Program-made: the position numbers and the translations under genes | Source of the DNA: QWHO01 sp039809865 | GTDB lineage: Bacteria; Vulcanimicrobiota; Xenobia; Xenobiales; QWHO01 | Reading direction: 5' to 3' | Assembly: GCA_039809865.1 (NCBI GenBank) | Contig: JBDHVW010000018.1 | Coordinates: 38,314-102,313, forward strand | DNA length: 64,000 nt | The notes under the pieces: generated by a model | Database searches by the model: none | The model's input: the letters and a program-made list of their open reading frames with translations, nothing else | Told to the model about the DNA's origin: nothing | Shown: in pieces, positions 35,179 to 43,287 of the stretch | Layout: every line of letters begins with the position of its first letter | Position numbering within the stretch: the stretch's first letter is position 1

Positions 35179-36642
35179 CTAGAAGCGCTTGCCGGCGCCC
35201 ACGAACGGCTGCCGAGTCCGATCCGTGACGTCGCGCACGCCGCCCAGGATGTAGAACTCGCCCGGGAACAACACTTTGCCCGTCAGGTCGAGCTGCGGAT
35301 ACCGGGTATTGTATGCGTCCGCGCTGATCTCGAAGCGCTTGTCGAAGAGCCGCGCGTCCGCCCCGATGCCGAACTGCGAGCGGACGATACCGCCGCGCAG
35401 CCGATAACGGCCCTCGTCGAAGTTCTTGGAGCCCTGGATGTTCACCAGGTTGTTGCGGCCCAGCGCGTCCACGCCGAGCTTGACCGACCACGGACCATCG
35501 GGGAACAGCATGCCGTTCAGGTTGGTGAACGACTGGCCGTTGTTCGTCCAGAACTCCTGCTCGACATCGAGCTGACCGAGCTTGCCGCCGGCGGTGCCGT
35601 CGGAGAAGCCCTTAAAGCGCTCCACCACAGCCTTGGCGCCTTCGGAGGCCTCCTTGGCGTTCTTGATGGTATCGCGCAGGTCTTGCTGCACGGTCGGGTC
35701 GGAGGTGATCGAGCGGATGTCTTTGGCGATGCCGGAAACCTGCTCGGACATATCCTTCAGGTTGGACATGGTGGCCAGCACGTCGCCGCGCAAATCTTCG
35801 TTGGAGGCCAGGCTCTGCAGCGAGGCCATCGTCTTCTTGAGGGTGATGGACGTCTCGCGCAGGTTGACCACGATCGTGTCGAGGTTGCCGCGGTTGGCCG
35901 AGACCACGCCGCGCAGGTCGCCCGAGAAGCCCTTCAGGTTGGAGCCCACCACGCGGGCGTCATCCTGGAAGCCCACCACGGTCGAATCCACGTGGGCTAC
36001 CACCTCTTGCAGGGCATCCCCCAGCCGATCCACACGACCGCTGAGCGAGGCCACCAGCACCCGGGCGTCCTTGGAGGCCCCCTTCAGGTTGCCCGAGATG
36101 TCCTTGAAGTTGGACATCGTCACCTTGATGTCGTTCTGGAAGCGCGGGTCGGCCACCAGCGAGTTCAACGCCTCGACCGACTTGCGGAACTCGGCCATCA
36201 CCTGGGATCCCTCGCGGGCCAGGTCATCGAGCGTGACGGGCGTGACGCCCTCGACCTCGGCGCCCTCGTCCAGGGGCTTCACGTTGGCCGGAACCCGCCC
36301 GGGGCGGATCTCGAGCCATTTGTCGCCCATCAGGTTGCCCGTGACGGTGTAGACGTAACCCGTGTCCTTGGCGGGGAAGAGCGGAACATCGGGCCGGGTC
36401 ACGCGGATGTGCACCTGCACGTCATTCTGGTCGGTCAGCACGAGGTTGGAGACGTAGCCGATCTTCACGCCGGCCAGCTGCACGGGGGCGCGGTTCTGCA
36501 ACCCGGCCACCTCGTCGAAACGCACGATGTATTCCGGACCGGAGTCGCCGCCGCCCCGTCCGATCTGCGCGTAGATCAGTCCCATGATCAGGGCCGCCAG
36601 GACCGCGATCATGCCGACTCTCGCTGCCGGGTTGATATCCAT
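35179..36642 (-). CDS. mlaD: MCE/MlaD-family lipid-transport protein with beta-rich C-terminal domain
   Basis: MlaD-type proteins form periplasmic hexamers that pass phospholipids between the membranes. The 487-residue product has an N-terminal membrane anchor (GMIAVLAALIMGLIYAQ), one MCE domain (about 35-125, with VQLAGVKIGYVSNLVL and YTVTGNLMGDKWLEI) and a long helical region with Asn/Leu heptads. The final 120 residues are alternating beta-strands, ending in Phe (FVGAGKRF), as outer-membrane barrels do. It is far longer than E. coli MlaD (about 180). The ATG at 36642 follows GGAGG, and it is the last gene of the mlaE-F-D operon. Confidence 0.88.
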   Translation of the reverse strand: MDINPAARVGMIAVLAALIMGLIYAQIGRGGGDSGPEYIVRFDEVAGLQNRAPVQLAGVKIGYVSNLVLTDQNDVQVHIRVTRPDVPLFPAKDTGYVYTVTGNLMGDKWLEIRPGRVPANVKPLDEGAEVEGVTPVTLDDLAREGSQVMAEFRKSVEALNSLVADPRFQNDIKVTMSNFKDISGNLKGASKDARVLVASLSGRVDRLGDALQEVVAHVDSTVVGFQDDARVVGSNLKGFSGDLRGVVSANRGNLDTIVVNLRETSITLKKTMASLQSLASNEDLRGDVLATMSNLKDMSEQVSGIAKDIRSITSDPTVQQDLRDTIKNAKEASEGAKAVVERFKGFSDGTAGGKLGQLDVEQEFWTNNGQSFTNLNGMLFPDGPWSVKLGVDALGRNNLVNIQGSKNFDEGRYRLRGGIVRSQFGIGADARLFDKRFEISADAYNTRYPQLDLTGKVLFPGEFYILGGVRDVTDRTRQPFVGAGKRF

Positions 36643-36661
36643 CTATCCTCCTAAGACCCAA

Positions 36662-37459
36662 CTAGACACGAATGGGGCCTCCCACGCTTCCGTCCCGGAA
36701 CTGCACGATGTACGGGTTATTGGTCGTCTGGAATTCATCCGAGGTGCCTATCCAGACGATTTTGCCCTCATGCAGCATCGCAATCTTGTGGCCTACCATC
36801 AGCGCGCTGCGGATGTCGTGCGTCACCACCACGCAGGTTGCGTGCATCCGCTTCTGGACATCCATGATCAGCTCGCTGATGACCGTCGTGATGATCGGGT
36901 CGAGGCCGGTGGTCGGCTCGTCGTAAAGAATGATGTCCGGGTCCGTCGCGATGGTGCGGGCCAGGCTGGCGCGCTTTTGCATACCGCCCGAGAGCTGGTT
37001 GGGGTAGAGATGCTCCACGCCTTCCAGGTCGACGATGGCGAGCTTCTCGCTGACGATGCGGGAGATCTCCTCCTCGCCCAGCCGGGTGTGCTCGCGCAGG
37101 CCGAAGGCCACGTTCTCGCCCACGGTCAGCGAGTCGAAGAGCGCAGGCATCTGGAAGACCATCCCCACGCGCATGCGCAGCTCGTCCCACTCCTTGGGCT
37201 TGAGCTCGCTGATGTCGCGCCCGTTCATGGTCACGCTGCCGCTGGTCGGCTTCTGCAGGCCCACCAGGCAGCGCAGCGTGGTGGATTTCCCCACGCCCGA
37301 CAGCCCCATGACCGCCAGCGTCTGTCCCCGCGAGACCTCAAAGGACACGTTGGACAGGATCTCACGGCCTGAGAACGCCACGGTGAGGTTCTTGGCCACG
37401 ATGGGCGGGTCGATGAGCGGGGCGCGCGGCCCCGTGACGGGTGTGCTCGGAGTCGCCAT
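36662..37459 (-). CDS. mlaF: ABC transporter ATP-binding protein, Mla type
   Basis: MlaF powers phospholipid movement by the MlaE permease. The 265-residue protein has Walker A GLSGVGKSTT, a Q-loop in GMVFQMPALFDSLTV, signature LSGGMQKRASLARTI, Walker B DIILYDEPTTGLDP and the switch histidine in VVTHDIRSA. The pattern after the signature (GMQKRASLAR) is characteristic of the Mla/TGD group. The ATG at 37459 overlaps the mlaE stop by one base (TGATG). Confidence 0.94.
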   Translation of the reverse strand: MATPSTPVTGPRAPLIDPPIVAKNLTVAFSGREILSNVSFEVSRGQTLAVMGLSGVGKSTTLRCLVGLQKPTSGSVTMNGRDISELKPKEWDELRMRVGMVFQMPALFDSLTVGENVAFGLREHTRLGEEEISRIVSEKLAIVDLEGVEHLYPNQLSGGMQKRASLARTIATDPDIILYDEPTTGLDPIITTVISELIMDVQKRMHATCVVVTHDIRSALMVGHKIAMLHEGKIVWIGTSDEFQTTNNPYIVQFRDGSVGGPIRV

Positions 37460-38238
37460 CACTGCACCGGGAACAGCCAGGCCGACATGAAGTAGTTCGT
37501 GATGAAGATGACGATCATCGAGACCACCACCGAGCCCGTGGTCGCCTGGCCGACACCGGCCGCGCCGCGGGGGGTGTTGAGACCCTGGTAGCTGGCGACA
37601 AGGCAGACCTCGATGCCAAAGACCATGGCTTTGAGCAACCCGCAATAGACGTCGCTCATCTCGATCATCCGAGTGATCGAGTCGAAGAAGGACTCGTAGG
37701 GGACGCCGGCCGAGTTCTGGGCCACCACGGCGCCACCGATGACGCCCGACAGGTCGGAGAACAGCGTCAGCACGGGCATCATCAGCAAGAGACCGACGAA
37801 TCGGGGCACTACCAGGTAGCGAACCGGGCTGACGGCCATCGTGATGAGAGCGCTGATCTGCTCGGTGACCTTCATGGTGCCGATCTCGGCCGTGATGGCG
37901 GCGCCCGCGCGGCCCGCCACGACGACGGCCGTGAGCATGGGACCCAGCTCGCGGCACATGGCCAGCGCCACGCCTCCTCCCACCACGTTCGAAACGCCGT
38001 AACGCACGGCGATGTGGGCCAGCTGCAGCGACATGACCATGCCCGCGAAGGTGGTGGTCATGATGACGATGCCGACCGAGTTGACCCCCAGAAACGCCAT
38101 CTGCTGGATCGTCAGCGAGATGCGGATCGAGCCCCGCAGCACGTAGCCCATCGTCTCGATGAACAGCAGCACGAGGCAACCCACGTACTCGAAGAAACGG
38201 ATGAGGGCCAGTCCCAGTATTTCAAAGACGGAGAACAT
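37459..38238 (-). CDS. mlaE: ABC transporter permease, MlaE family
   Basis: The 259-residue membrane protein has five to six helices and the MlaE hallmarks CRELGPMLTAVVVAGRAGAAITAEIGTM (split: CRELGPMLTAVVVAGRAG, then AAITAEIGTMKVTEQI) and the conserved SYQGLNTPRGAAGVG near the C-terminus. It forms the membrane part of the lipid transporter with MlaF and MlaD. No mlaB or mlaC is adjacent. It lies 18 bases downstream of the binding-protein gene on the same strand, so read-through from that gene is possible. Confidence 0.94.
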   Translation of the reverse strand: MFSVFEILGLALIRFFEYVGCLVLLFIETMGYVLRGSIRISLTIQQMAFLGVNSVGIVIMTTTFAGMVMSLQLAHIAVRYGVSNVVGGGVALAMCRELGPMLTAVVVAGRAGAAITAEIGTMKVTEQISALITMAVSPVRYLVVPRFVGLLLMMPVLTLFSDLSGVIGGAVVAQNSAGVPYESFFDSITRMIEMSDVYCGLLKAMVFGIEVCLVASYQGLNTPRGAAGVGQATTGSVVVSMIVIFITNYFMSAWLFPVQ

Positions 38239-38256
38239 TGGACAAACGAGGGGAGG

Positions 38257-39507
38257 CTACTTCACAACCTCCTGCACGCTCTTCTCGCCCTTGATGGCCG
38301 AGGGGAGCTGCTTGCCCAGGCGCTCGAGCGTCGCGGTGGCGTTGCCCGAGGTGTCGATCATGCGGGCCGAGCCCAGCACGTTGACGAACACGCGGAGGTT
38401 GTTGTGATCCGGCAGGCGAGCCTGACGGTAGAACGGGTTGTCGAACACTTTAAGGTGTGCGGCCAGGTAGGGGGTCTCCTCGGCCCACTTCAGCTGCTGC
38501 TGGAAGTCGAGCACGTAGAAGGCCACATCGCGGATCTTGTAGAGCTGCGCCGGGTCGCACGAGAACATGCCGAGGCACCAGACCTGCGCCTCGGTGGTGC
38601 GAGTCTTCTTGTCGATGCCGGGGATGGCGGCGGTGCGCACGGGGACTCCCTTGGCGCGGAGGGCCAGGTAGTCGACCTGTGTGCCGATCATCATGCCCAC
38701 GCCGTCGCCGCCCACCGGGTCGGCCACGGCGGCCTTCTTGGTGATGGTCAGGTCATTGAGATAGGCCACCGCTTTGCTGACGCCCTCGAGACTGGGGCTC
38801 ACGCCCGTCGCCGTGGCCAGCTCGCCGCCGCACTGCCAACACATGATCTGCAGGTTGCGGCTCAACTGATCGGGGCTGGCGTTGGGGGTCAACGCGAAGC
38901 CGATGCCGGCGCCCTTGTCGCTGATCTTCTTGGCGGACTCGGCCAGCTGGTCCCAGGTGGCGGGGGCGAATTTCACGCCGGCCGTCTGGAGCACCTCCGG
39001 GTTGTAGATAAGGGCTTTGGTGGTGTAGCAGTAAGGCATCGCCATGTTCACGCCGCCCACCTGGGTGGCGTTCCAAAGGGGCAGGTAGTTGTTGCCCTTG
39101 ACGCTCCAGTTGAACAGGAACTGCTCCTTGGGCATCCACTGCTCGAGCGGCATCAGCTTGCCCTTGGCCTGCACCGAGGGGAGCCAGCTCGTCTCCATCA
39201 TCGCCATCGTGGGCGGGGTAGGGGTGCTCAGCAGGGCGCTGTAGAGCGCGGCCGACGTGGGGAAATTCTTGCCCTGGATATCGATGTAGGGGTTCTTGTC
39301 GTCATACTCCTGCAGCAGGCGGGCGAACACCGAAGCCTCCTGGGGCGGGAAACTATACCAGATGGAAATGTTGAGAGCGCCGCCGGCGGCGGTCTTGGTG
39401 GAATCTGCCAGGCGCTGACCATTCAGGGATGGCTGAGCCCAGCCGGTGGCCGTCAGGGTGAGGACCGCCGAAAGGGCGACCGCGGTTTGCTTCCAGGACT
39501 TCGTCAC
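38257..39507 (-). CDS. Extracellular solute-binding protein, family 1 (sugar type), orphan
   Basis: The 416-residue protein has a signal peptide (MTKSWKQTAVALSAVLTLTA then TGWAQ) without a lipobox, and a UgpB/MalE-type fold: LNISIWYSFPPQEASVFARL, a TPPTMAMMETSW hinge segment and GGVNMAMPYCYTTKALIYNP. The ligand is unknown, probably an oligosaccharide or glycerophosphodiester. No matching permeases are adjacent; the next genes are mlaE-F-D. The GTG start has GGAGG upstream. A perfect 19-bp palindrome lies about 100 bases upstream. Confidence 0.85.
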   Translation of the reverse strand: MTKSWKQTAVALSAVLTLTATGWAQPSLNGQRLADSTKTAAGGALNISIWYSFPPQEASVFARLLQEYDDKNPYIDIQGKNFPTSAALYSALLSTPTPPTMAMMETSWLPSVQAKGKLMPLEQWMPKEQFLFNWSVKGNNYLPLWNATQVGGVNMAMPYCYTTKALIYNPEVLQTAGVKFAPATWDQLAESAKKISDKGAGIGFALTPNASPDQLSRNLQIMCWQCGGELATATGVSPSLEGVSKAVAYLNDLTITKKAAVADPVGGDGVGMMIGTQVDYLALRAKGVPVRTAAIPGIDKKTRTTEAQVWCLGMFSCDPAQLYKIRDVAFYVLDFQQQLKWAEETPYLAAHLKVFDNPFYRQARLPDHNNLRVFVNVLGSARMIDTSGNATATLERLGKQLPSAIKGEKSVQEVVK

Positions 39508-39608
39508 AGCTCTTTCCTCCGCAAGCCGAGGGACCTGAAAACGGCCCCACGGCGCTAAACAGACTTGGCCAAGTTGAAAGATCTTCTACAGAAAATCGAA
39601 AATCCTTT

Positions 39609-39627
39609 CCCTGATCCTGGATCAGGG
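39609..39627. promoter_or_regulatory. Perfect 19-bp palindrome upstream of the binding-protein gene
   Basis: CCCTGATCC and GGATCAGGG surround a single central T. It lies in the 344-base gene-free stretch 39508-39851. It could be an operator for the binding-protein gene (as for LacI/GntR-type sugar regulators) or the stem of a terminator for the secreted-protein gene upstream, although no strong T-run follows. The rest of 39508-39608 shows only AT-richer sequence consistent with a promoter. Confidence 0.5.
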
Positions 39628-39695
39628 CTGGGGGGAGTTTATCCGATCGGTACTCGCTTCGCAACCGCCTCAGCGAAACGGTAACAATCTAATTC

Positions 39696-39850
39696 CGCTC
39701 GCAGGCTCGCTGCGCGCTTCGCTTGCCCGATGACTACGCTCGCAGGCTCGCTGCGCGCTTCGCTTGCCCGATGACTACGCTCGCAGGCTCGCTGCGCGCT
39801 TCGCTTGCCCGATGACTACGCTCGCAGGCTCGCTGCGCGCTTCGCTTGCC
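39696..39850. repeat. 41-bp tandem repeat array, four copies
   Basis: Units begin at 39696, 39737, 39778 and 39819. The first three are 41 bases and essentially identical; the last is cut to about 32 bases at the stop codon of the gene at 39852. Each unit contains CGCTCGCAGGCTCGCTGCGC then GCTTCGCTTGCC. Only the first three units carry the following CGATGACTA. Read on the minus strand it starts three bases after a stop codon. The unit is GC-rich with a small CGCAG/CTGCG hairpin. No spacers or cas genes are present, so it is not a CRISPR. Confidence 0.9.
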
Positions 39851-39851
39851 T

Positions 39852-40838
39852 TTAACGGCCCAGGGTGAAGTCCTCGTGATTGCCCAGAATGTCGTCCAGA
39901 GAGACTCGGGCGTCGCTCCCACCGGACAAACGCGGGAAGAACACCTGTCCCACCGTCTCCTCGCCGGGATTCAAAGCTTTGTCCAGGATCTGGTCGTAGC
40001 GATCGCACTGCACCCGCCGGTCGTCCACCAGCAAGAACATGTGGAAGTTGAAAGGCGACAACTGGCAGATAACGGGGCCCGTGTTACGGATGCGAACCTC
40101 GAAGACCTGGTTCTGATCCACCCCTTTCTGAGAGACGATGATCTGCTTGAGAGCGGCCATCTGACCGAGGTTGCCCCGGGATTCCTTGTAGGCCGTGTAG
40201 TCAGAGTAACTGTCCACCATCTGGCTGTCCCAACTGGTCACCGTGATCTCCACTTTGGCATCCTGATAGTAGTTGCCCATCCAGACGTTCTGCCCGATCA
40301 TGTCGCTGGCCGTCATGGCGATGACCTGCGGACTGCCCATGAAGCCGCCCGGGCCAAAACTGGTGAGGCCCAGGGTGGCGATGTTCATCCACATCATCAT
40401 GTCGGTGCCGGAGTCGGTGCGGGCCTGCTGGTTGACCGCTTCGAAGGTCTGCGTGCGCGAATGGCTGCGGGCCGTTTCCTTCCAGCGGTTCTCGTAGTTC
40501 TCGGCCTGCTCGGCCGAGTAGGCGGTCTCGGGCAGGCTCTGGTTGGGGGGACCCCCCGTGCCGGTGGAAGGGATGGCTGCGTTGGCACGGATGGCATCTC
40601 CGGGACGGGCCTCCCCGTTGACCAGGCGACTGATCGCCTCGTTCTCGTCCACCAGGGTCACTTCGAGCTCCCCCACCGGGACGCCGTCCCGAACGACCAC
40701 GAAGCGCGAGCCCGGACGGACCCCCTGCTGAACGCCCTGACCGATCACGACCTCGGCGCCGTTGTTGCGGACGACCGTGGCATCGGCCAGCGCCGCCCCG
40801 CACAGGAGCAGGCAAAGTAACCAGACCCTTACGGGCAT
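39852..40838 (-). CDS. Secreted protein of unknown function
   Basis: The 328-residue protein has a signal peptide (MPVRVWLLCLLLCGAALA) and a beta-rich N-terminal part (VVIGQGVQQGVRPGSRFVVV) that resembles the short FlgT-C/SH3-like modules of secreted proteins. It has a Gln/Ser/Thr-rich middle and a C-terminal beta-sandwich-like region (FEVRIRNTGPVICQLSPFNF, DYVDDRRVQCDRYDQ-like) typical of periplasmic proteins. I chose the ATG at 40838 because GAGGAGG lies six bases upstream; the ATG at 40844 would have no spacing. A promoter is visible at 40914-40942. Confidence 0.72.
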   Translation of the reverse strand: MPVRVWLLCLLLCGAALADATVVRNNGAEVVIGQGVQQGVRPGSRFVVVRDGVPVGELEVTLVDENEAISRLVNGEARPGDAIRANAAIPSTGTGGPPNQSLPETAYSAEQAENYENRWKETARSHSRTQTFEAVNQQARTDSGTDMMMWMNIATLGLTSFGPGGFMGSPQVIAMTASDMIGQNVWMGNYYQDAKVEITVTSWDSQMVDSYSDYTAYKESRGNLGQMAALKQIIVSQKGVDQNQVFEVRIRNTGPVICQLSPFNFHMFLLVDDRRVQCDRYDQILDKALNPGEETVGQVFFPRLSGGSDARVSLDDILGNHEDFTLGR

Positions 40839-40913
40839 GAGCATCCTCCTCAAACCACTGCAGGGCAGGAAGTGCTGCCCGAATGGTGGAACGTCGATGA
40901 TGGAACTCCCTCC

Positions 40914-40942
40914 ATTATGCACATCTAGGCCATTCTTGACAA
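40914..40942 (-). promoter_or_regulatory. Probable promoter for the secreted-protein gene
   Basis: On the minus strand TTGTCA (40942-40937) is followed after 17 bases by CATAAT (40919-40914), about 75 bases before the ATG at 40838. In the leader an inverted repeat GGGCAG/CTGCCC (40863-40868 and 40875-40880) could act as an operator or RNA hairpin. Confidence 0.55.
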
Positions 40943-40951
40943 CGAGGGGCG

Positions 40952-41521
40952 ATGGCTGAGAAGAAGGTTCGCCTCAAGAGGCGCATCCCCAGCAACCGAG
41001 ACACCCGCTACCAGCTGCCACTGTTTTTCGGCATCCTGGCAGTTATCTTCGTCGTTTTCATGCTGTCGATGTATTTCATCCAGAAGTCGCGCGACGCGCG
41101 CCTGGGTACCGACGCCTCGCTGCGGACGAACGACTTGTTTTTCCGCCTGCAGATCGAGCGCGCTACCTTCACTCGGGGCGAGCCGATCAAGGTGCGACTC
41201 TCGGTCACCAACGTCAGCGCCAAGCCCATCACGCTTCAATTCGAGAACAGCCTGGAGTTCGACTTCGTGATCCAGCAAGAGGTCAACATGCTGTTCGTGG
41301 AAGTGCCGATGGACGTCTGGAAGTTCTCCGCCAAGAGCGTGCCGCAGGCCAAGCCCCACGCCATCGTGGTCCCGCCGGGTCAAGAAAAGGTCTTCACCGC
41401 GCTGTGGGACCAGACCGACTCCGCCGGCAACCCCGTGCGCCCCGGCCGCTACATCATTACGGGCACCCTGACCGCGGTCGACCGCACCGAGAGTCTCCGG
41501 GTGCGCGGCCAGACCAACTAG
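40952..41521 (+). CDS. Membrane-anchored BsuPI-domain protein
   Basis: The 189-residue protein has a basic cytoplasmic N-terminus, one membrane helix (LPLFFGILAVIFVVFMLSMY) and an extracytoplasmic BsuPI-type domain. This shows the usual series: VRLSVTNVSAKPITLQF, SLEFDFVI, DVWKFSAKSVPQ, a PPGQEKVFTALWDQTD segment and VRPGRYIITGTL. BsuPI was first described as a proteinase inhibitor; here a protein-binding role at the envelope is inferred. The ATG follows CGAGGGGCG. Its stop overlaps the convergent methyltransferase stop. Confidence 0.82.
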   Translation: MAEKKVRLKRRIPSNRDTRYQLPLFFGILAVIFVVFMLSMYFIQKSRDARLGTDASLRTNDLFFRLQIERATFTRGEPIKVRLSVTNVSAKPITLQFENSLEFDFVIQQEVNMLFVEVPMDVWKFSAKSVPQAKPHAIVVPPGQEKVFTALWDQTDSAGNPVRPGRYIITGTLTAVDRTESLRVRGQTN

Positions 41522-42216
41522 AGCAGGCGAAACGCGACCTGGGCCAGGGCCCGGGTCGCTCCGCAACACTCGGCCCGGCGACCGGTGCGATCCAAGAGCT
41601 CGGCGAACGCCTTCAACTCGGCGTGCCGGTCGAAGAACTCGTCGAAGATCAGCGTGGTGCCCGGCACCAGGTGGGGCTCCAACGACTCGAGCACGGTCAC
41701 CGTCGAGCTGTAGAGATCGGCATCCACGTGCACCACCAGGGGGCCTACCGGCTGCAGCGCCCGGCCGAAGGCGGGCACGGTCTCCTGAAACCACCCGGGA
41801 TGAAAGTGCACCCGCGGATCCGCGAGCTCGGGCACCCGACCCTGCGTATCAAAGGTGCCGCGCGGATAGGCTCCCCAGTCCTCGGGCAGCCCCTGAAAGC
41901 TATCGAAACCCTCCAGGCGGCTCTCGGGATGGGTCAGCAGGCCCGCCCAGCAGCGCATGGAGTCGCCCTGATAGACGCCGAACTCGAGATAGTGAACCGG
42001 CTCGCGCAGGGCGGCGGCGACGTGCTCGTAGAGCGCGCGACGGCCGTTGAGCCGCACGGGGCGAAAGCCGCGCTCCTTGAGCCAGCGAGCCACATAGAGG
42101 TAATTGAGCAGGCCATCCGCGAGGTGGACGACCCCGGTCGGGAGATAGGCTCCCAGATACGAGCAAAGTGTTTTCAGGGCCATGAATTTGGGCGCTGGTT
42201 CGCGGGAGTGTGCCAT
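41518..42216 (-). CDS. TylF/macrocin-type O-methyltransferase
   Basis: The 232-residue protein matches the TylF-like family of SAM- and metal-dependent O-methyltransferases: HYLEFGVYQGDSMRCWAGL as motif I, SRLEGFDSFQGLPEDWG, and VHVDADLYSSTVTVLESL with the metal-binding aspartates, then LIFDEFFDR. Such enzymes methylate sugar hydroxyls in antibiotics or surface glycans. The start could be the ATG at 42216 or the ATG at 42183; neither has a clear ribosome-binding site. It is divergent from the lipoyl/PglD fusion gene, whose predicted product also acts on sugars, which suggests shared business in glycan decoration. Confidence 0.85.
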   Translation of the reverse strand: MAHSREPAPKFMALKTLCSYLGAYLPTGVVHLADGLLNYLYVARWLKERGFRPVRLNGRRALYEHVAAALREPVHYLEFGVYQGDSMRCWAGLLTHPESRLEGFDSFQGLPEDWGAYPRGTFDTQGRVPELADPRVHFHPGWFQETVPAFGRALQPVGPLVVHVDADLYSSTVTVLESLEPHLVPGTTLIFDEFFDRHAELKAFAELLDRTGRRAECCGATRALAQVAFRLL

Positions 42217-42270
42217 CGGTTGGCGTTTCGCAGGAGGACGTTCGCGACCCTGTCGCAAAATTTGCGCCCG

Positions 42271-43287
42271 ATGAACGTCCAGGTGCCGCGTGAGGATGCC
42301 AACGACGACACAGCAACGCTGCAGCGCTGGCTGGTCGAGGATGGCCAGCAGGTCGAGTCGGGCCAGGTCATCTGCCAATTGGAGACGACCAAGACCGTCT
42401 TCGACGTCCACGCGCCCGCCGCGGGCCCCCTGCACCGGCTGGCCCGAGAGGGACAGGAGCTGCCCGTGGGAGGCCTGTTAGCCCGCATCGGCGAGCCGAC
42501 CGAGGACCGGCCCGCTCCCCCCCAATCGGCGGTCCGCCTGACGCGCGAGGCCGAGCGTTACGTCAACGAGCATCAGATCGACCTCAGCCAGGCGCGCTTT
42601 CGGGGTATCGCCACCCTGGACGACGTCAAAGCCCTGGGCGGGCCCCTCGGCGGGAATCGCGCTTCCGATGGTTTGCCGCGGGTGCTGCTGGTGGGTGGCG
42701 GCAGCGTGGGAATGCAGGTGCTGGACATCCTGCTGCACGACCCCTTCCTGCAGCCGGTCGGTCTGCTCGACGACGACCCCAACCTCACCGATCGCTTTGG
42801 AGTGCGCATCCTGGGGCGCCTGTCCGACCTCGAGTCACTCTTTCGCGACCAGGTCTTCGACAAGGCCATCATCACGCTCGGCCTGAATCTCAGCCTCAAA
42901 CGCCGCTACTTCGAGCTCTGTCAGGAGCTGGGCATCCCGCTGGCCAACGCCATCGACCCTTCGGCCCGCATCAACCGGGGCACCGTGCTGGGCCAGGGGA
43001 ACGTGCTCTGCTCGTTCGTCCACCTGGGCGTGGCCACGCGACTGGGCGACAACAATTTCGTGGCCGCCCATTCCTCGATCGATCACCACAACGTGATCGG
43101 GTCGCACTCCCTGTTCGGGCCCGGCTGCCTCCTCTCGGGACGCGTGCGGGTCGGGGATGAGTGCCTGTTTGGCTCGGGCGTCATCGTTCAGCCCAACCTG
43201 AGCATCGGAAGCAACTCCAAGATCGCCTCCGGCTCGGTCATCCTGCGCGATATCCAGGACAACGAGTCGGTCCGCCTGCACCTTTGA
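42271..43287 (+). CDS. Lipoyl domain - E3-binding-like segment - PglD/NeuD-type acyltransferase fusion
   Basis: The 338-residue protein joins parts not normally together. Residues 1-75 are a biotinyl/lipoyl domain whose swinging-arm lysine would be Lys41 in LETTKTVFDVHAP, closer to the lipoyl ETDKA than to the biotin AMKM pattern. Residues about 88-125 resemble the peripheral subunit-binding domain of E2 proteins (LTREAERYVNEHQIDLSQA then IATLDDVKAL). From about 133 there is a PglD/NeuD N-domain (LLVGGGSVGMQVLDILL, VGLLDDDP), then a left-handed beta-helix of hexapeptide repeats (IGSHSLFGPGCLLSGRVRVG). The catalytic E2 domain is replaced by this sugar acyltransferase. The ATG is 54 bases from the divergent methyltransferase. 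Confidence 0.86.
   Translation: MNVQVPREDANDDTATLQRWLVEDGQQVESGQVICQLETTKTVFDVHAPAAGPLHRLAREGQELPVGGLLARIGEPTEDRPAPPQSAVRLTREAERYVNEHQIDLSQARFRGIATLDDVKALGGPLGGNRASDGLPRVLLVGGGSVGMQVLDILLHDPFLQPVGLLDDDPNLTDRFGVRILGRLSDLESLFRDQVFDKAIITLGLNLSLKRRYFELCQELGIPLANAIDPSARINRGTVLGQGNVLCSFVHLGVATRLGDNNFVAAHSSIDHHNVIGSHSLFGPGCLLSGRVRVGDECLFGSGVIVQPNLSIGSNSKIASGSVILRDIQDNESVRLHL

Noticed and set aside
37441..39558. 705-codon plus-strand frame opposite mlaE and the binding-protein gene
   Set aside because: Spans several genuine minus-strand genes and is His/Gln/Arg-rich; a shadow.
39696..39850. CRISPR array
   Set aside because: Units abut without variable spacers and no cas genes are nearby; it is a simple tandem repeat.
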